15,520 nucleotides of DNA from Ktedonobacteraceae bacterium (GTDB taxonomy: Bacteria > Chloroflexota > Ktedonobacteria > Ktedonobacterales > Ktedonobacteraceae). The position numbers and the translations under genes were made by a program. Positions 1 to 6,447 of the stretch are shown piece after piece (position 1 is the first letter of the stretch; the number at the start of each line of letters is the position of its first letter). The DNA lies in the NCBI GenBank assembly GCA_017354095.1, contig JAFMRP010000023.1:1-15520 (forward strand). The letters are read 5' to 3'. The notes under the pieces are model-generated. The model ran no database searches. It was not told the DNA's origin and worked only from the letters and a program-made list of their open reading frames with translations.

Positions 1-140
1 GGGGCTTCGCCCCCCCGCGCCCCCCATGCAAAGGGTCCCTCTTGTTCCGCCTAGCAACGCTGACCCTCTTGTCCAGACCCCAACGCTGCTGCCGCGGTCA
101 GCAGCGTCGAAATAGCGTGCCAGGAGCGAAGGCTCCGGGG
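1..140. repeat. Hairpin-rich intergenic DNA, copy of a dispersed repeat
   Basis: No gene is supported here. Several perfect short inverted repeats are visible: GGGGC-TTC-GCCCC at the very start, CGCTGCTG paired with CAGCAGCG within about 83-107, and GGAGC-GAAG-GCTCC at 123-136 just past the stop of the GYD gene. The stretch around 67-91 shares the block CCTCTTGTCCAGAC, then CAACGCTGCT, with the nested palindrome near 9191-9216. Both copies end in a GGAGC-N4-GCTCC hairpin whose loop differs. This points to a dispersed, structured intergenic repeat family. None of the hairpins has a T-run on the side needed for an intrinsic terminator of the GYD gene. Confidence 0.55.
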
Positions 141-434
141 CTATCGGATGCCTTTGGCGATCTGCTCAAATTCCTCCCTGGGGAAGGCGCGCATTGTCTG
201 AGTGCGCATACTCCCCTGAGCAATGGTGCCAAGTATGAGACGAGCCGCGGTCTGATCGTCAGGAGCTTCAACAATGACAATATAGTCGTACTGACCCATC
301 ACCAGATAAAAACCTACCAGCCTACCTCCAACATCTTTCAAAGCTTTGTCGAATGCCTGCAACCGCTCCGGGGCATTCTTCGCTTCCCTGACGCCTTGTT
401 CGGTCAGATTCACCAAACTAATATAGGTCGGCAT
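141..434 (-). CDS. GYD domain-containing protein
   Basis: This is a 97-residue protein of the GYD family (alpha/beta ferredoxin-like fold, related to dimeric stress-type proteins). Visible family features are the start MPTYISLVNLTEQGV, the central segment VGGRLVGFYLVMGQYDYIVIVEAPDD (quoted here as family-typical: a glycine-rich turn, then the GQYDYIVI strand that gives the domain its name), and a C-terminal RTQTMRAFP strand. Length matches the usual 90-100 residues. The start at 434 was chosen over an ATG 33 bases upstream because AAGGAGG sits four bases before it. It is a single gene with its own promoter at 504-532. Function in this family is not well defined. No signal peptide or membrane segment is seen, so it is probably cytoplasmic. 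Confidence 0.9.
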   Translation of the reverse strand: MPTYISLVNLTEQGVREAKNAPERLQAFDKALKDVGGRLVGFYLVMGQYDYIVIVEAPDDQTAARLILGTIAQGSMRTQTMRAFPREEFEQIAKGIR

Positions 435-503
435 AGAGCCTCCTTCAACTGGACTGGCTAACAACAACTAGCATGTCAGGGGTAATTATCCTTTGCTAAA
501 ATT

Positions 504-532
504 ATTGTACACGGTAGATTTTTAGATCACAA
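504..532 (-). promoter_or_regulatory. Sigma70-type promoter for the GYD gene
   Basis: On the minus strand, TTGTGA (527-532) and TACAAT (504-509) are separated by exactly 17 bases. This predicts a transcript start near 497 and a leader of about 60 bases before the GYD start codon. It lies between the stop of the upstream membrane gene and the GYD start. No other gene could use it. Confidence 0.6.
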
Positions 533-576
533 GGGTAAACATTAAGCAGTAAAAAGCCACTCGAACAGCGCGATTG

Positions 577-1950
577 TCAGCGAGTTCTAAAAAAGAGCCA
601 GCCTTCGCATAAGCCGGCCAGCGCGCCGGCCAGCAGGAACACGGGTTGTTGCCGCGCGTTACTTGAGCTGATCACAAAAGCGCCGCTGGTGAGCAAGAGA
701 TACGAGAGCAAGGCCAGAACGCCGCCGACAAAGGGGCGTGCAAACCAGGTAAGGGTTACGAATAGCGGCGGCCTTAATCTGCGACTGCGCGCGAGCGAGA
801 AAAGGCTGCTTACGCACCCTCCGAGCAAACCATACATGACCACCAGCCAAGGTACCCCCAGCAGCGTCAAGGTGCTCACGAATGTCAGTTCAGCCATGCC
901 CAGATCTTGCAGTACCGCAAAGGTCAGCATAGCCAGCAGCATGACTATCAGGTAGAGCGCCAGCCCCACCAGCCAGCGACTAGGTTTCAACGATTCTGCC
1001 GTTGTCTCCTGGTCCCTACCGAGCCTGGGACTCGCGGGAGTGCTATTCCCCTTGTCTTTGATAGCAGGCAGGGGTTCTGTATCCTGTACGGCGCGCGGTG
1101 CTGCCAGTCCGACATGTGTGGCTGCTCCAGAAACCGGGGCGGCCTGCCAGTTATAGGTGCTCAGGTAATGGTTGGGCAGTTTTTGTTTTCTGGCAATCTG
1201 GGCCAGACGCTGCACCAGTGGCTGTGTGCTGGCTTGAGATACTGGTATGAGCGAGACCTGGCATAGTACCTGTTCAATAGCGACATAGGTAATGCAGCCT
1301 ATTTCGCGGTTACGATAGCCCTCATGTACAATGGAAGCGATGGGTTTGAAAAAGTTGTGTGCAGTTGTCGCGAAGTGAGCCATATCCAGTACGGCATGTT
1401 CTCCGCCATTTCGATCGGCCAGGCGGCGCGGGACACGATACAGCACGCCCCATACCTCGGCATTGGGATCAGCGACGGGGGCGATAGTAGCCAGTTCGCG
1501 ACCAATCTGCATACTGCCATACAGGAGCGTATGACCCTTCAAGACCGCAGGCCCATATAGCAAGGCCAGTCCATTGAGACGATCCGGACTATTGAGTACA
1601 CCGGGATCCATCTCCAGGCCATATTCAAACAGCCAGATGAAGTCCTGTGCCTCCTCACCCACCGGGCGGGAAGAGGAATCAGGTAGACGAATAGGGGGGA
1701 ACGCTCCTTCTCCCACTTCTTCGGGCAGCGGGGGAGCGGAGGGAGCTTTCGCCGGGAAGTGCGACCCCGGCTGTCCCATCGTGCTGCCAGGAATAACACG
1801 CTCGAATGAAAAAGGTCTGGGGGTATTGCCGCGTGTAACTGGTACGCCGGGGGCGACCTCGCCTTTGTCCTGTAACTCATGCAGGGAGGATACATGAACA
1901 GCATCGCGCTGCGCCCGCTCAAGCTGTGGCTTTTTTTGCTCGGTTTCCAC
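577..1950 (-). CDS. Gamma-glutamylcyclotransferase-like domain fused to a C-terminal membrane domain
   Basis: The protein has 457 residues when started at the GTG at 1950. That start has GGAAGGAG seven to eight bases upstream, whereas the longer TTG-started frame to 1983 has no ribosome site. Residues 1-100 are polar and proline-rich, probably disordered. About 106-240 resembles the gamma-glutamylcyclotransferase/AIG2 fold: FEYGLEMDP matches the family's YGSN-type loop, EVWGVLYRV matches its central GVLY strand, and the Glu of HEGYRNR (about 210) sits where the catalytic Glu is expected. A linker of about 90 residues follows, then four likely membrane helices at about 326-347, 356-379, 406-426 and 436-451. 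The family acts on gamma-glutamyl amines or peptides. The substrate here is unknown, and the cyclotransferase call rests on motif reading only. It has its own promoter at 2009-2037. Confidence 0.65.
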   Translation of the reverse strand: METEQKKPQLERAQRDAVHVSSLHELQDKGEVAPGVPVTRGNTPRPFSFERVIPGSTMGQPGSHFPAKAPSAPPLPEEVGEGAFPPIRLPDSSSRPVGEEAQDFIWLFEYGLEMDPGVLNSPDRLNGLALLYGPAVLKGHTLLYGSMQIGRELATIAPVADPNAEVWGVLYRVPRRLADRNGGEHAVLDMAHFATTAHNFFKPIASIVHEGYRNREIGCITYVAIEQVLCQVSLIPVSQASTQPLVQRLAQIARKQKLPNHYLSTYNWQAAPVSGAATHVGLAAPRAVQDTEPLPAIKDKGNSTPASPRLGRDQETTAESLKPSRWLVGLALYLIVMLLAMLTFAVLQDLGMAELTFVSTLTLLGVPWLVVMYGLLGGCVSSLFSLARSRRLRPPLFVTLTWFARPFVGGVLALLSYLLLTSGAFVISSSNARQQPVFLLAGALAGLCEGWLFFRTR

Positions 1951-2008
1951 TTCTCTCACTCCTTCCAATCGCCAGCCCACCAATCAAGAAAAAACAGCTT
2001 TCCCCCAT

Positions 2009-2037
2009 AGAATACAAATAACACGCTCTTTTCACAA
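2009..2037 (-). promoter_or_regulatory. Sigma70-type promoter for the cyclotransferase-like membrane gene
   Basis: On the minus strand, TTGTGA (2032-2037) and TATTCT (2009-2014) are separated by exactly 17 bases. The predicted start is near 2002, giving a leader of about 50 bases to the GTG at 1950. The -35 is identical to that of the GYD promoter at 527-532. It lies in the gap after the eIF-2B-like gene, so the downstream gene need not depend on readthrough. Confidence 0.6.
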
Positions 2038-2049
2038 ATCAATAGGACA

Positions 2050-2949
2050 CTAGGGGTATCTGCCGTTCAAAAAGTGCTCCTGAACTTTTACCGTGGCAGC
2101 TATGGTTTGAATGTCCTGCGTCCTGAGAATGCCCTGTTCCGTAATGAGTCCGTTTACCAGTCGCGCTGGTGTGTGATCGAAGTAGAAGTTGCGCACTTTT
2201 ACGCCTGGCAACGGGTGTTCCAACACTTCTCCGGGTTCTTTTTCTTCTAGCAGGGCCTCACCCCACTCTTCAGGCCAGCTCTGGGCAGCGATTTTCAGGC
2301 TCTCGCACAGGACATAGAGGGGGATGTGCAGACCATGGCCAGCCCAGGCCAGCAGAGCTGTTCCAGCTTTGTTCAGGATATCGCCATTAGCCAGAACGCT
2401 ATCAGCTCCGACCACGATGGACTGGCATAGCGGTAAAAAGATGGCGGCCTGAGCATCTGTAATCAACGTTACTGCGATGCCATACTGGCTGAGTGCATGA
2501 GCCATATCGCGTCCCTCGTAGCGTGGACGCCCTTCCAGAACGATTACCTCCTGGATGGCTTCCCTGGCGCTCACCAGCACTTCCAGGACCGTTCCGGAGA
2601 TGCTACATGTCAGCAAGCGGTCCCGCAGGTAAGGGCGGGCATGCCGCGCGATACGCGTGGTCGCGGTATCGTATTCTTGCAGCAGTTGCTCGGCCGCAGC
2701 GGCGATATCTGCCGGACCAGAGCGTTCAAAAAGCACGCGGCTCACCGCGCTGGAAAGGGCGGCCATAGCCGGGCGGGAACGCGCCAGAGTTCTACCGGAG
2801 TGATAAAGCTGGCGCATATGGGCGTCCGACCCGTACCCTTCCATGAGCGCGAGGTCACGCAGGATAAGCAGTGCCTGTCTGACCAGCCAGCGCGATCCAT
2901 GTTCGCGGTCGTCACGCACGCTGGCAATGCGTTGTTCAATATTTTGCAT
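2050..2949 (-). CDS. eIF-2B alpha/beta/delta family protein (sugar-phosphate isomerase-like)
   Basis: The protein has 299 residues. Its C-terminal two thirds carry the signature of the family that includes eIF-2B regulatory subunits, methylthioribose-1-phosphate isomerase and ribose-1,5-bisphosphate isomerase. Seen are LEGRPRYEGRDMA (family ESRP..EG), the GIAVTLITDA strand, SIVVGADSVLANGDILNKAGT (Asp of VGAD about 183), and PLYVLCESLK. A Cys at about 115 in TCSISGTV lies near, but not clearly at, the position of the isomerases' catalytic Cys. The N-terminal third is helical, as usual for the family. The start at 2949 follows a GAGAGGG site. An upstream ATG pair at 2982 has none. Bacteria lack eIF2, so a small-molecule sugar-phosphate role is more likely than translation. 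The substrate cannot be read from the sequence. It diverges from the MocR-type gene. Confidence 0.8.
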   Translation of the reverse strand: MQNIEQRIASVRDDREHGSRWLVRQALLILRDLALMEGYGSDAHMRQLYHSGRTLARSRPAMAALSSAVSRVLFERSGPADIAAAAEQLLQEYDTATTRIARHARPYLRDRLLTCSISGTVLEVLVSAREAIQEVIVLEGRPRYEGRDMAHALSQYGIAVTLITDAQAAIFLPLCQSIVVGADSVLANGDILNKAGTALLAWAGHGLHIPLYVLCESLKIAAQSWPEEWGEALLEEKEPGEVLEHPLPGVKVRNFYFDHTPARLVNGLITEQGILRTQDIQTIAATVKVQEHFLNGRYP

Positions 2950-2980
2950 CTGTCGTCCCTCTCTATACTGAAGAAGCATC

Positions 2981-3005
2981 ATTGGCTGCAGAGATACCAG
3001 CCAAT
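2981..3005. promoter_or_regulatory. Inverted repeat, candidate operator in the divergent promoter region
   Basis: ATTGGCTG (2981-2988) and CAGCCAAT (2998-3005) form a perfect 8-bp inverted repeat with a 9-base spacer, abutting the palindrome CCAATTGG (3001-3008). It lies between the divergent eIF-2B-like gene and the MocR-type gene. A weak minus-strand promoter, TTGTAA (3016-3021) with TATCTC (2991-2996), would be covered by it. The MocR-type protein is the obvious candidate binder, since such regulators often control a divergent neighbour, but this is inference. It could equally act as an RNA hairpin in a leader. Confidence 0.4.
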
Positions 3006-3011
3006 TGGCCC

Positions 3012-3040
3012 TTGTTTACAACCAATAAATCGACTACATT
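3012..3040 (+). promoter_or_regulatory. Sigma70-type promoter for the MocR-type gene
   Basis: TTGTTT (3012-3017) and TACATT (3035-3040) are separated by exactly 17 bases on the plus strand. The predicted start near 3047 gives a leader of about 80 bases before the start codon at 3128. The -35 overlaps a weak minus-strand -35, so the two divergent promoters would be back to back. Confidence 0.45.
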
Positions 3041-3127
3041 TAAGATGGAATATCGAGGTATGTTCGTCCAGAGAGCCAGTCAGAATACAGTATCTCTCTC
3101 TTTCAGAATATTGACAAGGAGGAGGCA

Positions 3128-4714
3128 ATGAGACAGCGTGGCGCTCATCACCAGCCATTACCAATTTTTACCACGTCCACACGCTCTTATATTCAGTTAG
3201 AACGCTCAAGTGGCGTACCACTCTATCGCCAGATCTACCAGAGTCTACGTGATGCTATAGTTTCTGGCGAACTGGCCGAGGGATTACGCCTGCCAACTGA
3301 ACGATCACTGGCGCGCGAACTGGGGGTCAATCGCACAACCGTGATGAACGCCTACAATGAGCTGGCCAGTGAGGGGTTGATTGAAGGGCATGTAGGACGC
3401 GGCACACTGGTGAAACGCAACTATGCACGCATGGAAGATGATGCTTTCGAACATGAGACACCACCCTGGCTCTTTGGCCTGGCCAGCGGTGAAGAGCTGG
3501 CACTGGGTACTGATGCGCACGTATTAAGTGAGCTTACCGCAATGGGTGAGCGGAAAGAGGTTATTTCGCTGGCCCAGGCAGCACCGGCCCCTGAACTGCT
3601 ACCAGCGGAATTGATACGCACCGTCATGGAGGAAGGGCTGAGCGGAGAGCGTCAGAGCGCTCTGGGCTACTGCCCGGTGGAAGGATTGCAGAGCCTGCGG
3701 CGCGGCATCGCCGCTCATATGCGTAAACGAGGGGTGCCGGTAGATTTACAACACATTCTGATCTTATCAGGCTCAACACAGGGGATCGGGCTTATCAGTC
3801 GCCTGCTGCTCAGTCCTGGTGACGAGGTGGTGGTTGAGGTACCGACGTACCTGGGAGCTATTCAGGCATTCCGAGCTCTGGGAGCGCGTGTCATCGGCGT
3901 TCCGGCTGATAGCGAGGGGATGAGAGTCGATCTGCTGGAATCCATCCTGGCCCGGCGTTCACCGCGCCTGATCTACACGCTGCCCACATTTCAGAATCCA
4001 ACCGGGGCGGTGATGTCACCTGAGAGGCGCCGCAGGCTGCTGCTGCTCGCCCGGCGCTACCAGATTCCGGTGCTGGAGGATGATCCTTACAGTGAGATTT
4101 ATTTTGAGGGTCCGGAGCCGCAGCCACTGAAAGCGCAGGATCGGCATGGGCATGTGCTTTACTTGAGCACGTTCTCGAAGACGCTAGCCCCTGGCCTGCG
4201 TGTGGCCTGGATGGCCGGGCCGGAGCAGATGATTGAACGCCTCTCATTGCATAAGCAGGTCTTTGATCTGAACACGAACGCTCTTGGGCAGTGGGCCGTC
4301 TCTGAGATATTACGGCGTGACCTGTTTACGGGGCACCTGGAGGAGCTGCGCCAGCACTACAAGAGGAAGCGAGATCTGAGCCTGCAAGCCATTCAGGATT
4401 ACTGGCCACCAGAGATACGCGTGAACCGGCCTAAGGGAGGCTTTCACCTGTGGTGTCGCCTGCCTGGTGATATTCGCTCTCGCATGCTATTGCGTGAAGC
4501 TGCGCAGGAATATGTGGCTTTTGTGATTGGGGAGCCATTTCATGTGGATGGAGGAGGGCAACATTCTTTCCGCCTGAGCTTCGCGCCGCTGCGCGATGAG
4601 CTGCTGATCGAGGGTATCCGGCGCATTGGCGATGCGCTGCAACGCATTATTGCTCGCCGTACACCACGCGAGGCGCTGGAGGATGCACGCATTGAGCGCC
4701 TACCAATGGTATAA
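3128..4714 (+). CDS. MocR-type PLP-dependent GntR regulator / class I-II aminotransferase
   Basis: The 528-residue protein joins a GntR winged helix (about 27-97: PLYRQIYQSLRDAI, then LPTERSLARELGVNRTTV, then GLIEGHVGRGTLV) to a fold-type I aminotransferase domain (about 140-510). Active-site residues are present: Asn290 in QNPTG, Asp318 and Tyr321 in EDDPYSE, the PLP lysine Lys351 in STFSKTLAPGLR, and the carboxylate-binding Arg482 in SFRLSFAP. This is the MocR/PdxR architecture. Members are usually transcription factors sensing PLP or amino-acid adducts, and a few act as transaminases (2-aminoadipate type). All catalytic residues are kept, so enzymatic activity is not excluded. About 20 charged residues extend past the usual end. 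The start follows AAGGAGGAGG. The divergent eIF-2B-like gene is its likeliest target. Confidence 0.92.
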   Translation: MRQRGAHHQPLPIFTTSTRSYIQLERSSGVPLYRQIYQSLRDAIVSGELAEGLRLPTERSLARELGVNRTTVMNAYNELASEGLIEGHVGRGTLVKRNYARMEDDAFEHETPPWLFGLASGEELALGTDAHVLSELTAMGERKEVISLAQAAPAPELLPAELIRTVMEEGLSGERQSALGYCPVEGLQSLRRGIAAHMRKRGVPVDLQHILILSGSTQGIGLISRLLLSPGDEVVVEVPTYLGAIQAFRALGARVIGVPADSEGMRVDLLESILARRSPRLIYTLPTFQNPTGAVMSPERRRRLLLLARRYQIPVLEDDPYSEIYFEGPEPQPLKAQDRHGHVLYLSTFSKTLAPGLRVAWMAGPEQMIERLSLHKQVFDLNTNALGQWAVSEILRRDLFTGHLEELRQHYKRKRDLSLQAIQDYWPPEIRVNRPKGGFHLWCRLPGDIRSRMLLREAAQEYVAFVIGEPFHVDGGGQHSFRLSFAPLRDELLIEGIRRIGDALQRIIARRTPREALEDARIERLPMV

Positions 4715-4852
4715 GAAAAAAGTACAAGAAGGGTCATCGTATCTACGCTCGATCAGCGTTGCAGAGTACTGATCTGATGGGCTATGATTCAGGGAAGGAG
4801 CAATTTTACGTAGCCTGGGTTTTGCCAGATATACAAAAAGGATATGCCTGCC

Positions 4853-5209
4853 ATGCATTTACCTGAGGAGAATGTGGGATTACAGGAGGAGGAAAAGGAT
4901 TGGGAGATCACGCCCGAGGGTCTCTATATCGCCACTCGTGGCTATCTGATGCGACGCGGATATTGTTGCGCCAACCGCTGCCGCAATTGTCCATATATTA
5001 ACTGGCGCTATCAAACGAGCTGGAAGCCTATCCCCATTGAGCGTGCTCGCCGCACACGTGTCTCCACCAGATCGGTCGCGGGCGCTCAAGAGCGGCTGAG
5101 CTATCATCAACAGCAGCGACATATGTGTGCTCCTGACGAGCAGGGCTATCATCAGCGGATGATTGAGTATTATTGTGCTTTGCTTGAGCGCTGGGGGGCC
5201 AGGGTATAA
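4853..5209 (+). CDS. DUF5522-like small cysteine-motif protein
   Basis: This is a protein of 118 residues (121 if the ATG at 4844 is used). The core EGLYIATRGYLMRRGYCCAN followed by RCRNCPY matches the DUF5522 pattern of a YxxxRGYCC segment with Cys-Cys-x3-Cys-x2-Cys (Cys38, 39, 43 and 46 from this start). These cysteines could bind a metal; the function is unknown. A tail of about 70 residues follows that is longer than typical for the family. It has many His, Gln and Arg plus two further cysteines. The start at 4853 was preferred because AAAGGA lies 10 bases upstream; the same site is only one base from the ATG at 4844. It lies 138 bases after the MocR-type gene on the same strand. No promoter was found in that gap. 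Confidence 0.75.
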   Translation: MHLPEENVGLQEEEKDWEITPEGLYIATRGYLMRRGYCCANRCRNCPYINWRYQTSWKPIPIERARRTRVSTRSVAGAQERLSYHQQQRHMCAPDEQGYHQRMIEYYCALLERWGARV

Positions 5210-5210
5210 A

Positions 5211-5238
5211 AACGTGCTCCCCAATGGGAGAGCACGTT
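5211..5238 (-). terminator. Intrinsic terminator of the CHAP gene
   Basis: AACGTGCTC (5211-5219) pairs perfectly with GAGCACGTT (5230-5238), and CCC with GGG extends the stem around a three-base loop. Read on the minus strand the stem runs into TTTTTATA, so it should stop transcripts from the CHAP gene. The plus-strand side has no T-run, so it would only weakly stop the DUF5522-like transcript. It fills the gap between the two convergent genes. Confidence 0.75.
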
Positions 5239-5266
5239 CTGGGCGAGATTATCTAAATGGTCGGAG

Positions 5267-6220
5267 CTATTTGCCTGGAGCCCAGACGAAGTACACGCCA
5301 GAACCTGGCTTGAAGTCCACGTAGGTGGTATAGGCGCCCGCGCCGCCCCAGTTCCAGTTACTGGTATGTACGGAACCATCGGGATTGATGCTCTCTGCCA
5401 CTGCGACATGGCCATAGTAATAGCTCGCGCCCTGCACGCCGCCCATCAACACGATGATCGATGGTATGTGTGGTGACGAGGAGACATTCCAGCCATACTG
5501 GTAGGCTCCGGCTACCCACTGATTGGCATTGCCGAGCCAGGGCACCCAGATATTTGTCAGTTCGTGATAGCGCATATTGGCCCAGTAGGTACACTGACCA
5601 TAGAAGAAGCGGGCCAGACCGCCTCCGGAGGGAGCGTCAACCGCGGGCCCGGGATCGAAGCCATCGTTACTGATTACTGCGGTGGCTGTGGCGGCCTGCT
5701 GTGCAAGCAGGGTGGAGTTGGAGCTTCTTGTTGTAATGGAGCTCAGGATGGGCGAAAAAATACCAAGTGCGCCTCCGGCCTGCCCGTTCGTGGGTGTTAC
5801 GGCGATAAATGCGCCCAACACGAGGAACACGAGCACTCCGGCAACAATCAGTTGCAGCCGCAGGCGGTGGCGGGTAGAACGCGGCGGCAGAGTCGCGGCC
5901 TTCTTAATGGAGCCGCGAATGAGCATTGGCTTGCGCGGAGGAGTTGCCTGTGAGGCCGATTCCAGCGGTCCTGTGTAGGGATCGAGATGGCGTGTTGTAT
6001 GGGGCGAAGGGAAAAAATTGGCGAGCGCGCGAGTTATGCGCGAGGAGGCAGGGTCTGACGGCTGTACTACTGGCAAAAGCCCTTCGGAGGGTGTGGGTTG
6101 CTCGGAAAGATCCTGTTGTCCAGCAGGCGACCACTGCGTCAACGTCCCTGATCTCTGTAGCGGCCGTGCAGAAGAGTTCTGGTCCGCAGTACTGTTCTCG
6201 TGATTATCTACAAACGGCAT
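5267..6220 (-). CDS. Membrane-anchored CHAP-domain protein (putative peptidoglycan amidase/endopeptidase)
   Basis: The protein has 317 residues. Residues 1-118 are polar and proline/serine-rich and end in a basic patch (KKAATLPPRSTRHRLRLQ). One hydrophobic helix (about 122-141) acts as an uncleaved signal anchor, predicting a cytoplasmic N-terminus and an outside C-terminus. About 200-315 is a CHAP domain: Cys210 in FFYGQCTYWAN is the expected nucleophile and His271 in YYYGHVAVAES the expected general base. The third position is Asn288 or Asn290 in HTSNWNWGG, where many CHAP enzymes have Glu. CHAP enzymes cut peptide or amide bonds in peptidoglycan, so a cell-wall remodelling role is likely. 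The start has AAAGGA seven bases upstream. A promoter lies at 6320-6349 and a terminator follows the stop. Confidence 0.85.
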   Translation of the reverse strand: MPFVDNHENSTADQNSSARPLQRSGTLTQWSPAGQQDLSEQPTPSEGLLPVVQPSDPASSRITRALANFFPSPHTTRHLDPYTGPLESASQATPPRKPMLIRGSIKKAATLPPRSTRHRLRLQLIVAGVLVFLVLGAFIAVTPTNGQAGGALGIFSPILSSITTRSSNSTLLAQQAATATAVISNDGFDPGPAVDAPSGGGLARFFYGQCTYWANMRYHELTNIWVPWLGNANQWVAGAYQYGWNVSSSPHIPSIIVLMGGVQGASYYYGHVAVAESINPDGSVHTSNWNWGGAGAYTTYVDFKPGSGVYFVWAPGK

Positions 6221-6319
6221 ACGAATTTCCTTTAATCCAGTAGAGTAGCACTCCTAATCGATGGTAATCCTCCACAGCCTGCTCCACTTCACCCCGGCGA
6301 AAGAAGTTCCTACAGCCAA

Positions 6320-6349
6320 ATGTACCTGAACACGCTTCAGACGGTCAAG
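6320..6349 (-). promoter_or_regulatory. Sigma70-type promoter for the CHAP gene
   Basis: On the minus strand, TTGACC (6344-6349) and TACATT (6320-6325) are separated by 18 bases. The transcript would start near 6313, about 90 bases before the start codon at 6220. A perfect 12-bp palindrome, GCCTAGCTAGGC (6359-6370), lies nine bases upstream of the -35. Confidence 0.5.
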
Positions 6350-6358
6350 CAGCATATG

Positions 6359-6370
6359 CCCTAGCTAGGC
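6359..6370. repeat. Perfect 12-bp palindrome upstream of the CHAP promoter
   Basis: GCCTAGCTAGGC is a perfect 12-bp palindrome, overlapped by the 8-bp palindrome TAGGCCTA (6366-6373). It sits just upstream of the -35 of the CHAP promoter, a common place for an activator site. No binding protein can be named. Confidence 0.3.
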
Positions 6371-6420
6371 CTATAGTCCTACAGGGCGAGTGAAATCTCA
6401 ACCATGGTCGAAGCGAAGCC

Positions 6421-6441
6421 GGCCACCCGCAAGGGGTGGCC
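6421..6441. repeat. 8-bp hairpin in intergenic DNA
   Basis: GGCCACCC (6421-6428) and GGGTGGCC (6434-6441) form a perfect stem with loop GCAAG. No T-run follows on either strand, so it is not a terminator. It sits at the left edge of the repeat-module block and looks like a small dispersed palindromic element. Confidence 0.5.
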
Positions 6442-6447
6442 CTACAT

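Noticed and set aside
42..461. 139-codon plus-strand frame at the left edge
   Set aside because: It is antisense to the GYD gene, which has a strong ribosome site, a promoter and a family match.
3111..3116. TTGACA as a -35 for the MocR-type gene
   Set aside because: It directly adjoins the ribosome site and the start codon at 3128, leaving no room for a -10 and a transcript start.
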